Assembly (NCBI GenBank): GCA_034698045.1
Contig: JAQGAU010000055.1
Coordinates: forward strand, 1 to 47,514
Direction: 5' to 3'
DNA from: Paramacrobiotus richtersi
Lineage: Eukaryota; Tardigrada; Eutardigrada; Parachela; Macrobiotidae
Length of the DNA stretch: 47,514 bases
A model generated the notes under the pieces. It was not told where the DNA came from. It did not search any database and worked only from the letters and a program-made list of their open reading frames with translations. The translations under genes and the position numbers were made by a program. This document shows, piece after piece, positions 20,385 to 31,900 of this stretch. Position 1 is the stretch's first letter; each line of letters opens with the position of its first letter.

Positions 20385-23300
20385 ATGCTTCTGTTCAATC
20401 CGAACCATTCGCGCACAGTTCCTTTTAAAGAAATCTGTACGTTGAACAGTTGCTTGCTGTGACGCCGTTACTGATTGTGTTGTTAACGCGTTATTGCAGT
20501 TTGCGAGAGATGCAATTGCTGGGATGAAGAGCCCTGCTGGTCGCATGCCAAGAAAGTCCCTGATCGAGTCGTCGTTCCGTATGCTATCGCAAGTCTTCCT
20601 ACCGTGCTGTATCCTGGTATTTCTGCTAGCTCTACTCAAGGTAATTGAATTAACGGGAAGAAAATTGCTAACGGATACCCACCCGAGTCTGGTGCATGCA
20701 AATTGATGCAATCTTCGGAAATTGAAATTTGTTTAATTTATATGCAATTTTATTATTTTAGTTGTGTAGAAGTTGATATACAAATTATTTATTTTCTGTG
20801 TGTATTTTCTAGAATTATATTTAGTTTATATAAAAAAATTTAAGTTCCGAAAATAAAAACATAAATGAAAATAAATAACACATGAAAATAAAGAATTTAT
20901 TCAAGTTCTGAAAATAAATAAAAACACATGAAAAAAATTTCTTAATTTTAATTAATTAATTTATGAAGTACGTAAATATTTACAATTATTTTAAAATAAG
21001 ATTATAAACCAATCTAATTTATTTGTCTATTTTTTTCGGGATAAAGCCATTTTTGCCAGGATCCCCATTGAGCGGCAAACCCTTTTTGGACCGCTTGTCG
21101 GGCCGTTTGGCGACACTGTGAAAGAGTGTAAATATGCCTTGAAGGATGAAAAGAATCGAGAAATTCATCACTTCCAGTTGGAGAACGACAAGCTGTCCAA
21201 CTGGATGAAATTCGTTCGTTTTGCCGAAAATCCCGCCGAGCAGAATGTGGCTGTGTATGCCCATGAGGGCCAGGTGTATTTTGTGACGACACGGAGAATC
21301 GAAGCCAAGGAGGAACTGAAAGTGGGCTATTCCAAGAAATATGCAGATTCTTTTCTTGATGATTCTTCAGGAAAGGCTGCGGAAGGTAAAACTATTTGTT
21401 TATTTTTATTTATTTGTTTATTTATTTATTTAGTTCTGCATAATTTTATGAGAACATCAGGTTATAAAGATCTGTAATTCTGCTGCTGTCGTTTGTAGTC
21501 AGCTCGTGGAGAATTGTGCGAAAAAATCCGACGCCTAGAGAGGACAGTCCAGAAATATTTGCTCCAGGTGCGTTTATTGCGAAGTTTGTGGCACTCGGTT
21601 GCACGAGAACGTTTTGTAAGTTGCTTAGTATTTTGGTCATATCACTTCATCTGCTTCCTAGATTTTTTACCGTTTTAACAGGAGGTTATCACTGCATTTT
21701 GTTTATTTTTTTCTTTTTTGAATGGTTTTCAGGACATCGGGATGAAAATGTGAATACATCTAACGTGATTGGGGAGGATATGTTCTTAGACACCTGTGTG
21801 TCTGAATTGTCGCAGATGAATGAACGTGTGCCGGAAACTGATATTCCTGCTGGTGAGTCGACGGTCTTTGTATATTCATAGACGAATGACGGTTCAAAGC
21901 GAGCCTGTTCTGTTACGGTGTTTTCTTAGTTAACGGTAATATGTACCGGTATTTCTTCTAACAGTAAAGACATCAACAACCATCCCTACACCGAATAGCC
22001 CTCATAACGCTGAGGAAAACGTGGCAATACGACCGCCGCGCAGAATCCTGATAAGGCCACCGGTCAGCAGTATCAGGGCAGCCATCAAGCCCATCCTCCC
22101 CGCTGGTCGTCCGGTCTCGCGTGTTCTACTCAAACGTCCGCCTAATCCGAAAAAACCCATCCATCTAACCCGTTCACTACCAGCTGGTCCACTGTCCAAT
22201 CCAGCTTCGACGAATGGATCGTTCGTTCTCGTTGCATTTCCAGTTCCTGCCGAATCGCATTCCGTTGATATGTGTGTTGATAATCCGTCTGACCTGACAG
22301 AAAACATCTTTCTACCCAGTTCACTACCATCTGATCCACCGTCCAATCCAGTTTCAACGGACGGACCGATCATTCGTCTTACACGTTATATTCCTACCGG
22401 ATCACATCCCGCTGGCATATGTGTCGATAATCCATCTGACCTGAGTCACCCGACAAAAAGCACTGATATACCACCAGCCGATCCAATGTCCAATCCATCT
22501 TCAACGGATGAACCGATCATTCGTCAAATTCCTTCCGAATCGCGTCCCGTTGAACCGTGTGTCGATAATCTTGCGACCGATGATGCTGCTACAGTACATT
22601 CGCAATCTGTGCAGCAGGAAGAGATATCCGAAGCTACGAGACAAGACATACGAAGGAGATTCATGAGGAAACGTTCCGACCAGCAAAAGAAGAAGAAGAC
22701 TAAACCACCGGAACAGTGTCCGGTCTGTGAGAAGGTGCTGTCCAGATCGTCCTTGGTAATGAGTCACCTCCGGGATCGTCATCCGGAGTACTGCCGGGAG
22801 AAGTTCAAATTTGAGTGTTTGCACTGTTCCAGTTTATGGCCGTCGGATCATGGTGTCAAATGCCATGCAGCAAGGGTAAATACCATTTCAGATTGCAGTT
22901 TTTTTAATAATTGGTATTTGGTCGGAATTAGTGCGCCTTGATATTACCGTTATTATTATTCTTGGTTTTCGTTTCTACATTGACATTATGCTATCAACGG
23001 TCTAAATTAGTTATGATTGAACTCATCAGTTGATTATTGATTAAAATCATTAAATCATACTAGTGTTTTATTCGGGATAATATACCGAGATAATCATGTA
23101 ATATTATATTGAAAAATTTCTTTCTTATTAAAATTAATAACCAATTAACCATAGCGTCAATTCTGATTAATTATTTAATACTTATTTTTATTATTTCATT
23201 ATTTACCACCAGATATTTAACATTAATTTTTTATCTTGTTTTACATGTGGTTTATATTTGAGAACCCGACCCGTGAAAATTTATATCAAACTGCCGTTCT

Positions 23301-24922
23301 TTCGACTGTAATAGTTGGTTGTAATTTTATCGGAAATTCTACCAGTCTTTTCAAGTTTTTCGTCAGAAATCCGCGAATTAATTCGAAAACCTTTGCTCAA
23401 CCTAGGCGCATCCGCATCTCAAGCTGACTACGACCTTTCCTCGTGATGCTGCTGCAATAGCTGAAGCCATCGATCATTTGAAAACAACGGCCGATTTCAC
23501 GTATTACTGCCACGATTGCCGTCAATATTATCCGATGAAAAGCATCTTTGATTTGCACAAACTGCGCCATCGTGGGGAGGAGCCACTGGAAGACCGTCCC
23601 GACCGGAACTGCCCGTGCTGCGGATACGTCGCACAAAACTTTGAAGATCTGGTGCAGCATTCCACACACCATTCGTTGGCGTTCTACGAAGACAAACCTT
23701 GTATGTTCTGTAGTGAAGCGGTGCTCGATGTGAGGGGGCATGTCAAGGAACAGCATTCGCAAATCTATGAGGATGTGACAAAGGTAAATGCTGACTTTTT
23801 CTTTTCGTTTTCGGCGTGATTTTTTAATCCGATATTTTGTTTATATTGACTAAATTTTTAACTTCAGCAAATAATAAAAGAAATTAAAATAATCACAGCA
23901 AATAATAGTGAAAAAACGATTAAACGGATTCACAACGATTAAATGAAGTTAAATAAATTGAAATTTTGTTTATTTATTATGCGCATTTCTTCGTACTTAT
24001 TATTGGATATAATTCAGTGTATTTGAAAGTTACTTTGAAATTCACGGATTTCGAATTGTGATATCATTACTCAGATTGTTCTTTTTTTATGATTTTTTAT
24101 ATGCTTTTTAAGTTTTGTACAATTTTTACTAATTTTTTTTCTGTATAGAATTTCTGGAAGCAGTGAAAGTTTCATTAAATTATTATGTGTCGGAAAGTAA
24201 AATTAAAAGCGTTAAGAATGCTCCAAACTGGATGTGTTATAGTAAATCATTGTTTTTTATATTAATTTTAACAACTAATTTTACAACTAAAAAGAACAGT
24301 GTTATACTTGTTCAGTATGTGCAGTTTTAATTTTATTAATTGTAATAATAATAATTTAAAAATTTAAAAAAATGTTATAATTGTTCATGTGTGTGCAGTA
24401 TCTGAAATGAATAAAATACAGATAAAAATCTTTTATATTTGGAAGGACTGGACATTCCGGTGTGAGCAGTGCGACAGTCCCTATAAGACATCCCGTCGGT
24501 TACTTCTCCACAAACGGAGCCACACGGGTCTCCAGTGTCTGTATTGTGCGAAATTATTCCACGATGCCAGGGACATGAGCGCCCACACCCGGGAGCACAA
24601 AGTGGACGAGCGTTTCCCCTGTCCATTCTGCAAGAGATTCTATCCCACGTACTCGCAAATGCGGGTCCACTACCGCCACATGCACGAGATCAAGTCCATG
24701 AGAAAGTGCGACTTGTGTGAGAAAGTGATGAAAAATAAACCCATGTGGTCGCTGCATATGAAGAGGACGCATGAAGTGGGTGAGATGAAAGGACCAAAAG
24801 TGAAGAAGGGGATACAAGAGAAGAAGAAATTGAGGCGATGTCGACAAGATCCGGGGGAGGTTGTGACGGATCTCCAGGGCGGAAGCCACCCCGAATTATT
24901 GAGCGGGAACAAAGAAGTTTAA
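20385..24922 (+). CDS. P5: PR/SET-C2H2 zinc-finger protein without THAP
   Basis: Exons: 20385-20436, 20500-20640, 21047-21385, 21499-21567, 21733-21852, 21965-22875, 23406-23783, 24446-24922; 2487 bases in frame, 828 aa, all GT-AG. In order: a short N-terminal peptide; the knuckle CERCNCWDEEPCWSH (residues about 19-33); PR/SET (about 65-170; FGPLVG, NWMKFVRFAE, EELKVGYSK); small linker exons; a Pro/Ser-rich region with three 49-residue repeats; a basic stretch; then nine C2H2 fingers. It is the closest paralogue of P4, and its knuckle exon has the normal gcag acceptor that P4 has lost. The PR/SET exon begins at gataaag|CC, seven bases further in than in P1-P3, so the protein reads Q-AIFA where those read Q-(V/I)KAIFA. 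The lack of THAP separates P4 and P5 from P2 and P3. Confidence 0.85.
20870..20960 (+). repeat. AT-rich repeats in a P5 intron
   Basis: Repeated aaaataaa(t)aacacatgaaaa words at about 20860-20935, inside intron 20641-21046. This is simple sequence without coding potential. A TTTA microsatellite also sits in the next intron at about 21400-21432. Confidence 0.55.
22172..22590 (+). repeat. Three coding tandem repeats of 147 bp in P5
   Basis: Units start at 22172, 22319 and about 22466, each 147 bases (49 codons) apart. The unit is the same Pro/Ser-rich type as in P4, with CVDNP(S)DL as its best-conserved part. Unit three is shortened at its end. The exact multiple of three keeps the frame whatever the copy number. 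Confidence 0.8.
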
Positions 24923-25527
24923 TCGTTGTTTTTTAAGTTGTAGCACTCAGGAAAGCAAGACAACTAGTTTCTGTTGGTTTTGTTTTGTTACGATTGCACA
25001 CGGTTTGAGCGAAATAAGTGGATATTCACGAAAGTAAAGTGTTTTGTAAAATAGCTTACGAAATGACACTGATGTTCACAAAAGACCAAGGATGCTGTAT
25101 AAAATCTGTAAGAATATGCAGTCTGAAATACGGCTTATAAAAGATGATCATTTGTAATCAGATCGCAGCATATCGAAGACCGATTGACTGCGGATGAGAC
25201 ATGATTTTTTCCTGATATTTTGCCGCGAACAATGAGAAAACGCGCATCGATGAAACTGTCGCCCGTGATCGTGTGCTTAGTATTGTTCAGCGTAGACTAG
25301 TACATTATTTCCACTTCCGGCTAGTGTTAACGTAACTGCCGCAGATGGCGGTGGAGTATTTTTTTAACTGCACTCACGGTTTGAAACTTTGAGGATTGAT
25401 TTTCTAGTCGTTTGAGTTCGTTTTTCAGTGCTGCAGCCTTGATGTTTTAGAATTCTGACAGGGATTACTGAGCACTGAAACCATTCCATCCGAAATAACT
25501 ATTGTGCAAAAAGTACTTTCTCAGCTG
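24923..25527. other. P5 3' flank and P6 upstream region
   Basis: No exon of the family was seen. A word cagatggcggtgg near 25342 resembles a YY1-type site but is unproven. A strong acceptor-like tactttctcag ends two bases before the chosen P6 ATG, so a leader exon upstream is possible. Confidence 0.45.
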
Positions 25528-28404
25528 ATGATAATGGAGAGAACTTTCGAAACAGCACGACAATCGCACGGTATCTATCGCGCTGCAGTCCCTGACTCTG
25601 TCCTTCCCTCGGCCAATCCTGACCATTCCCAGCCAACTTCTCCCATATGCTACAAAGGGCTGCTCAAAAAACTGGATTTAGAACGCGAAGCCAGCCCTTC
25701 AATCTGGCGCACAGCTGTTGATTCGGCGGCGGAGACTGTGGTGTTCTTCCAGCTGGATCTGCGGGGCGACAGGCCTCGCACCAGCAAAAGCATCCTCGTT
25801 CGCCCTGAGCCATGCTTGGAAAGGAATGAGGAAATGTTCTGCTTGGTGCCATCCGTTTTCACGGAAGATTCTCTGTTGGCCATGCAGTCGTTGCATGTCG
25901 TGACAGCGGTCGGGAGAACGTACTTGCAGGACGGTGCTGATCTCATGAAACTGATGGAGTATGTTGATGCACTGGACGTGTTCGTTGACTATGAGTCAGT
26001 TGACGAGTCTGAAGATGAATTTACAATCCGGCGCGTCAAGAAACTCAAGACGGTTCGCGGCAGGTAATCCACAAGATTTTCATGTGGGTCCTTTTGGACA
26101 GTAAGTAATTTTAAAGTTTACATTACCGTTCGTCTCCTAGGGGCGGTCGTACTGTCGTCTTTCATTTGCTTGATTGTTTTTGTAATGTTTTTGTCTCAGG
26201 TGCTGGATACTTGGTGTTTTTGCTGTTTTTTTAGATGTGGCACACCGTATTATTTCAGCAGTTGCGAACAGATTCGCGATATCCGCAACACGAGCGAAAT
26301 CTCAGGAGATTCTGGAATAACCCTGACGGACGAAGAAAGTTTACCGGCAACTGATTTACACAACATCCGTCTCCCTACACCTGGTAAGCCAGCCACTGTT
26401 CTTTTTATTTTTTGTTTTCTGGGTTGTCTTTTTTGCGGTTAGATAGCTGGAATTCCATTTTTTTAATCCTTGATTGTGATCAGCTAGATTACTGGGTTGA
26501 TTTGTGTAGATAATGTTTCTATGGAATCTCTGGATGGATCAGGTCTCTCCGATGACCAGTCGAGTGTAAAATTAATGGAAATTATTGAGAAATCGCCACA
26601 GCAAAAATCGACAACTGTATCAGTCGGTCATGCTGAATCGGATATTAGTATGTGGTCAGCCGAAACCTTTCCTATTCTGATTATGACATGGTTATGGCTT
26701 TATAGGCAAGCGTCCGCGAGAAGAATCTGTGCAGGCCGATGAGGATCAACCGCTGGAAGATATTATTCCTGGACACAGTGCGCGGGATCTCGGCACAGGA
26801 GGGAGTGTTCACCCAGGCGAGTCAGTTGCTGATGGTTCCAGTGCAAGCACGCAGTTGGTCGAGGAGAAAGTTTGTTCACTTCCTCGTAAGCGGGCACACA
26901 GCCCCACTACACCCGGACCAGTCCATTGTTCGAAAGCGAATAAGGATGACCACGAGATTGGTAAGCTGTAAAATGTCCAAAATTAGATCAGACAACCCAA
27001 GAATTCTCGATTATGCGTGAGTATACATAGGGTGTGACTTCTGTAGGCTGTGGCTACTGTCTTCATCGAGATGGACAGTGTCACAGTTCGTTGTCTTCTT
27101 CCGACCTAGTTTATTAGTTAGTTCAGAATGGTGTATTTACTCTATTTATTATGTTGGAGGATATTGGCATATAAATAGTCTTGTAGCACTGTTGATTTCC
27201 GGTCCCAGTGAAAGTTATGCATCTTTGAAATCTTTTTCAGTTTTTCCGGCCTTTGCTTTTCTTCGTTTTTTTTGTGTGAATTTTCGAGTGTGATCCTGAT
27301 TTTAGCACTGCGAATGTATAGGTATCATAGTGTTTGATTTACATTGTTTTCGCCAGATGATATGACGAAAAAGCCTCGAAATGACGAACCAAGTAGCACG
27401 CGCCAAGATGCCGACGTCTGCATCGCAATCAATCCCGCACTGGACAGCAGCGCAGCTGTCACCTTCCCGGAATCTCTCGAAACGGAAAACGCACATGCAA
27501 CAGCAAATTTATCCAGTTTCTTACCGGTGGCTCCCAGTGATAAGGATGTCCCATCGGAATTTGCTCTTCCTGCTGATGGATCTGTGGTGATTGAAGCTTT
27601 ACCGCGTCCTGACGAATTGGCGTCTGCCGATAATGTCCGAACGTTGTCCGTCACGGACAGGGAACAGGAGAAGACTTTTAAGTGCAGGACATGTTTGAAG
27701 ACTCTCCCCTCCAGATTGGACTTGATTTTACATGTGGCTCAGGTGAGATGGGAATGATGTTTGCTTTACTTTGGTTTTTCGATTTTCGAAACAGAAATGT
27801 AGATAATTTAGTTCAGCTGATTACTGAACTCATACCTTCGTAGATGCATCCAGTAAAGATACCCCTGCCCACCACTCCAGCCAAGCGGGTGTATCCGCCT
27901 TCCGTTCCAGCAAAGCGGACACACGCAAAGCCGTTAACTGCTATACAGCGGCACCCGCCCCTGGCCATATCCGGCATCGAGGCCCGAAGGTATATCAGCA
28001 TGACCGGAAGCTGTTCCTTCTTCTGCGAAGACTGCGACAAGCATTTCTTCCACAAGCGTCTCTTTGACATTCATCAATGGCTGCACGTTTCCAATAAAGC
28101 ACCCCATGTCTATATGGATCGACAGTGTCCGTTGTGTGATTTTGTCGCCGAGGATTTCGCCACATTGGTTCACCATACGAATCAACATGGGTTTTCGGAA
28201 CAAGAACCGAAGCCGTGCTGGTTGTGTGGACAGTATGCGGTTCGTTTGGCTGATCACATGTCGGAAACTCATCAGCGAAAGCGGACGAGATCATGTAAAG
28301 GAAAGAGACAGAAACGAGCGTGTACTTTGACGGAAACCACGGAAGCTGATTTGCCTCATCCAGACATTCTTGTAAAACGTTGCACACCGAGTTCTGAAGT
28401 TTAG
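25528..28404 (+). CDS. P6: divergent C2H2 zinc-finger protein with a different N-terminal domain
   Basis: Exons: 25528-26063, 26235-26383, 26510-26647, 26706-26960, 27357-27742, 27844-28404; 2025 bases in frame, 674 aa, all GT-AG. The N-terminal 179 residues are neither THAP nor PR/SET. They contain PSIWRTAVD, VVFFQLDL and a leucine-rich LMKLMEYVDALDVF segment, and I do not recognise the family. The layout (a Pro-Trp start, then V-x-FF-x-(I/L)D, then an L-rich helix) resembles the unknown domain of M1-M4. The middle exons are acidic and Ser/Thr-rich with KRPRE and PRKRAHS basic patches. There are four C2H2 fingers: FKCRTC, FFCEDC, QCPLC and PCWLC. The first is split by an intron just before its last His, exactly as in the other genes. 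The protein stops where the others continue with four more fingers. Start choice: first ATG in the open frame. Confidence 0.8.
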
Positions 28405-28932
28405 ACGATGGACTGTTATTGAAAATATAGCAAGGCTGGAAAAAAGCGAGCTGGGATGAAACGAAAGGCCGTTGTATTATCGCAGCTCATATAGTTCTAT
28501 TAAACAAGCCAAATTCATCTTGCTGTTGTTCATGATGCAAAGTCAGGTGTAGCTGTTGAGATTTTTATCATGTCAAGATGCTTTATAGATGAATTATATT
28601 ACAGTACAGGTGAATTCTGTAATTCATCTTGATCATGTGTTATCTCTTCGAGTGGAGAAAAATAACTGAAGGTGCGTAAAAAAAGTTAAAAAAATCGCTA
28701 AGAAGACCGTTCTGAACCGGATAATCTGTATCCAGGAAGATTCGTTTGTCTTCATTCACAAATGCCGATTCCCTATCGCATTTCGACCAGGTGGTTTTTC
28801 CTGTACGAAACAGGATTCAAAGGACAAAACAACCAATCCGCGGAACAATAAAGTACAGTACCATACATGATAACAAATTTTTAAAGCAATCTACAAAATC
28901 AGCTGATTAAAGGTACGAGTTAAGGTCGCACA
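28405..28932. other. Convergent 3' ends of P6 and M1
   Basis: 528 bases separate the stop codons of two genes transcribed toward each other. The right part, about 28640-28932, resembles the 3' flanks of M2 (33560-33825) and of the 38.6-kb relic (38380-38639), including (g)aagacc(g/a)ttctgaaccgg and (t)actatccacaca-like words. It is therefore conserved 3' UTR of the minus-strand genes. Confidence 0.6.
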
Positions 28933-31900
28933 CTAACTATTCACACACATTTCCGAATGTCGCGTCTCCCGATGCTTGATCAGATTGATCTCCTTCATAT
29001 AACCCAGCTGGCAGTCCTCACACCGATGGGGGAAATCCTCCAGCGCCATCCGCTCTCGTGGTTTAGTATAGCCCTTGTATATGGAAATGCCCTGTTTCCG
29101 TTTCGCTTCCCTGACGTCGGCCACCCGTTTCTTCACGTCCCCAATATGCATCCAGCGAATGTGCCTCGCCATGGATAACGCCGAGGCCAGCAGCTTACCG
29201 CACTGATCACACGGTAGACGTTGACCTTTGGCCGCCCCTGCATACCTAGCCCTCACTGCGGCTTCCATTTCCGAATGTCTGCCGTATTGCCGTGGAAAAT
29301 ACTCGGTACGACGACCTTTTCGTGAAATCCTGTGTTCCATATGAGCACGTTCCATATGATCAGCCAGCGCTCGTGTACCACCAGGAACGGAATCCCGGCA
29401 GATTGCACAGTTCCGGATTCTTGTTATGTCGTGGTAGGCACGGTAATGCCGCGCCACTGTCGGATAAACTGAAACCAATGCCAACAATTCAGCTCAGTTT
29501 TTGTTGACTGAAAATGGTCTCTAAACAAAGCCTAGAGGCAGATAAACAAAGTTATTCACCATACGTAACCAGAAGTAACAGTTAACGAGTACATTTTAGT
29601 TCAGAAACGTGTCTGTGACTAACAAGCGAAAGCGAATCAAAATTCAATACGTGTTACCCGTACAATCATCAATAGCAAAAGGTCGTACCAGACTTACCAG
29701 CGCCTTTCGCGACACACAATGGACACGAAAACAGGCCGTCAACCTTGTGCTCAAGCACATGATCGCCAAATTCTTTAGTTTTGTAGTATCGTTTGGCGCA
29801 GTACAAACACTGAAATCCATCATGCGCAGATGTTTTATGGAATCTCAACATCCGCTTCCACTTGTACTTCTCCCCGCACTCTTCACACTTCTCCGTCCAA
29901 TCGGCCTCGATACGGCGCATCTCATCGGCATGATGATCTTGGAGGTGGGCTCGTAAAGTTCCGACATATCTCCCACAGATGAGACATGGTTTGCTATCTT
30001 TATGTCGCCGAGTGTGCTGTGACATGTGAGCCGCCAAGTCGGGAAAGGTCGGTGCATGGAAATCGCAGGCAGGACAGTCCCGTTGCGGATGCTCCTTGGA
30101 AGTGTCGGGAGGGGAATGCTGGAACTGGTGGAGATCGAACACGGCTTTACTGGTGTAGTGTAGATGACATGCTGCGCAGTAATACGTGAACCTTCCTGTG
30201 GTCTTCATGTGCTCAATGGCAGCTTCGATCGCGGCAGGGTCCGCTGCTGTAACTGAACCGTCTTTGTGCTGAAAATCAAAAAGCAATTTATTTCTTTTTA
30301 ATTATATTATTATAATTTAACATAATTGCTAAGTGCACAAAATCGGAATTCATCTAGCTGACTAACTGCAGTTATCAGACAATCACACCGTTTGAAAATA
30401 TTAATTCTTAAGAAAACATTCAGTACCCCCAAGGCAAACGTTATAAGCGTTATCACAAGCAACTTACCATCGCGTGCACATGCATTTTCAGTGCCGCCTC
30501 CGAGGGACACTTTCTCCCACAGTACATGCATTCCACCGTCCACTGGGCGGCAAACTCCGGATGGGCCCGGCGGATGTGCACGGTCAGACGTTTTGTTCCA
30601 GAATCGCCTTTTTTAAAATCACATAAGTGGCATTTGTTCCTGTTCCCTTCCTTATCCTCTTGCACAGAAAAATGATGATTATTTAATTGAACATGCGACG
30701 TGACGACATCCTCCTCATTCGGTACGGGTGGCGAAAAGTCTGACGAATCCATAAGAACATGGCCAGCGCTTCCCGTCTCCACAGGTGTTACAGTGTTTGA
30801 CACGTCAAGTTGTTTCGGTATTCCAAACCATCGATCAATCGGTAGAGAATTAGTCAAATTGTCGGTAAGCTTTGTCACAGTTCTCTTCGCTGAGCCTCTT
30901 CGTCTTTTAGGCGTTTCCAGCGGCGGATCATCCTTACTTGCGTCGCACGGGATTACGCCTTCGGGCAAACTGGCGTCCACATTCGATAGGAAAAGATCTG
31001 AGAAGAAAACAGGAAAGAAATGTACGTACTCGTACTGGAGATCTCTCTGACCGACCAGTAATACAAGTTATAACAAAAATGACAAAATAGGGAAAATGTC
31101 TGAATTACTACTACTACTCTCACACCTCGATCAAATAAAAAAAAACATGAAATGTAAAAAGTGTGCAAACTTTCCGTAACAAACAGATGCCGGGTTTATA
31201 GTTGACATAACAACTGCAACACAGATACTGCATCGGCATGTCACGTTCATCACTGTACCCAAGTTTTCCATGTCAGTGCTTAGTTCCTGAACGCGCTTCT
31301 TCTTCCGTCGGGAATATTTCTGTACTATAGAGTCGTCCTCCAGTTCTCTCGAGGCGTCACTTCTAGCTCGCTGGTCTGCACGACGTTTCCGCGCCTTGCA
31401 AGCCGGACACAACGCCGTACCGCCTTTATACACCAGGGCGCATCCCCCATCGAAATTGCTCTCCAGACCTGGACAAATGGTCGCATAACTCAACGACAAT
31501 AACAACTCTTTCAGGCACCAGAAATTCTCCAACGGGATGCGGCCAAATTCCTCACCGGTGTATAACAGATTATGGATCCTACAAGTCGGATTAAAGTCAA
31601 TGGATGGCTGTCATATGTTGATCGCTTTATCGGTACTCGCGTTCACATCGCAGTGCATATTTCTCATTTTTAACAAAATACAAAGCTTGGAAAAAAACAT
31701 TTGCCATAAAACTTTTTTGGCAATTAAACACCAGCAATGTACAATATGTTGTTCTATCATATTTTTCTATTATTCAAGAACTGATTCATCAATATGTTGG
31801 TATCCTTTTAGGAAACATACTGTCATATCGCTTTTCGCTACATGTCGTCATGTTGGTTAATTCTGTTCTATTTAATTGTTCAGTTTTTTTTCAACGTTCA

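Noticed and set aside
17031..22590. 147-bp repeat as a nucleosome-linked signal
   Set aside because: The number equals nucleosomal DNA length, but it is also exactly 49 codons in a coding exon, which explains it without further assumption.
25504..25527. Start of P6 at a GTG codon
   Set aside because: Eukaryotic genes start at ATG; the first ATG in frame is 25528, and an acceptor-like site lies just before it.
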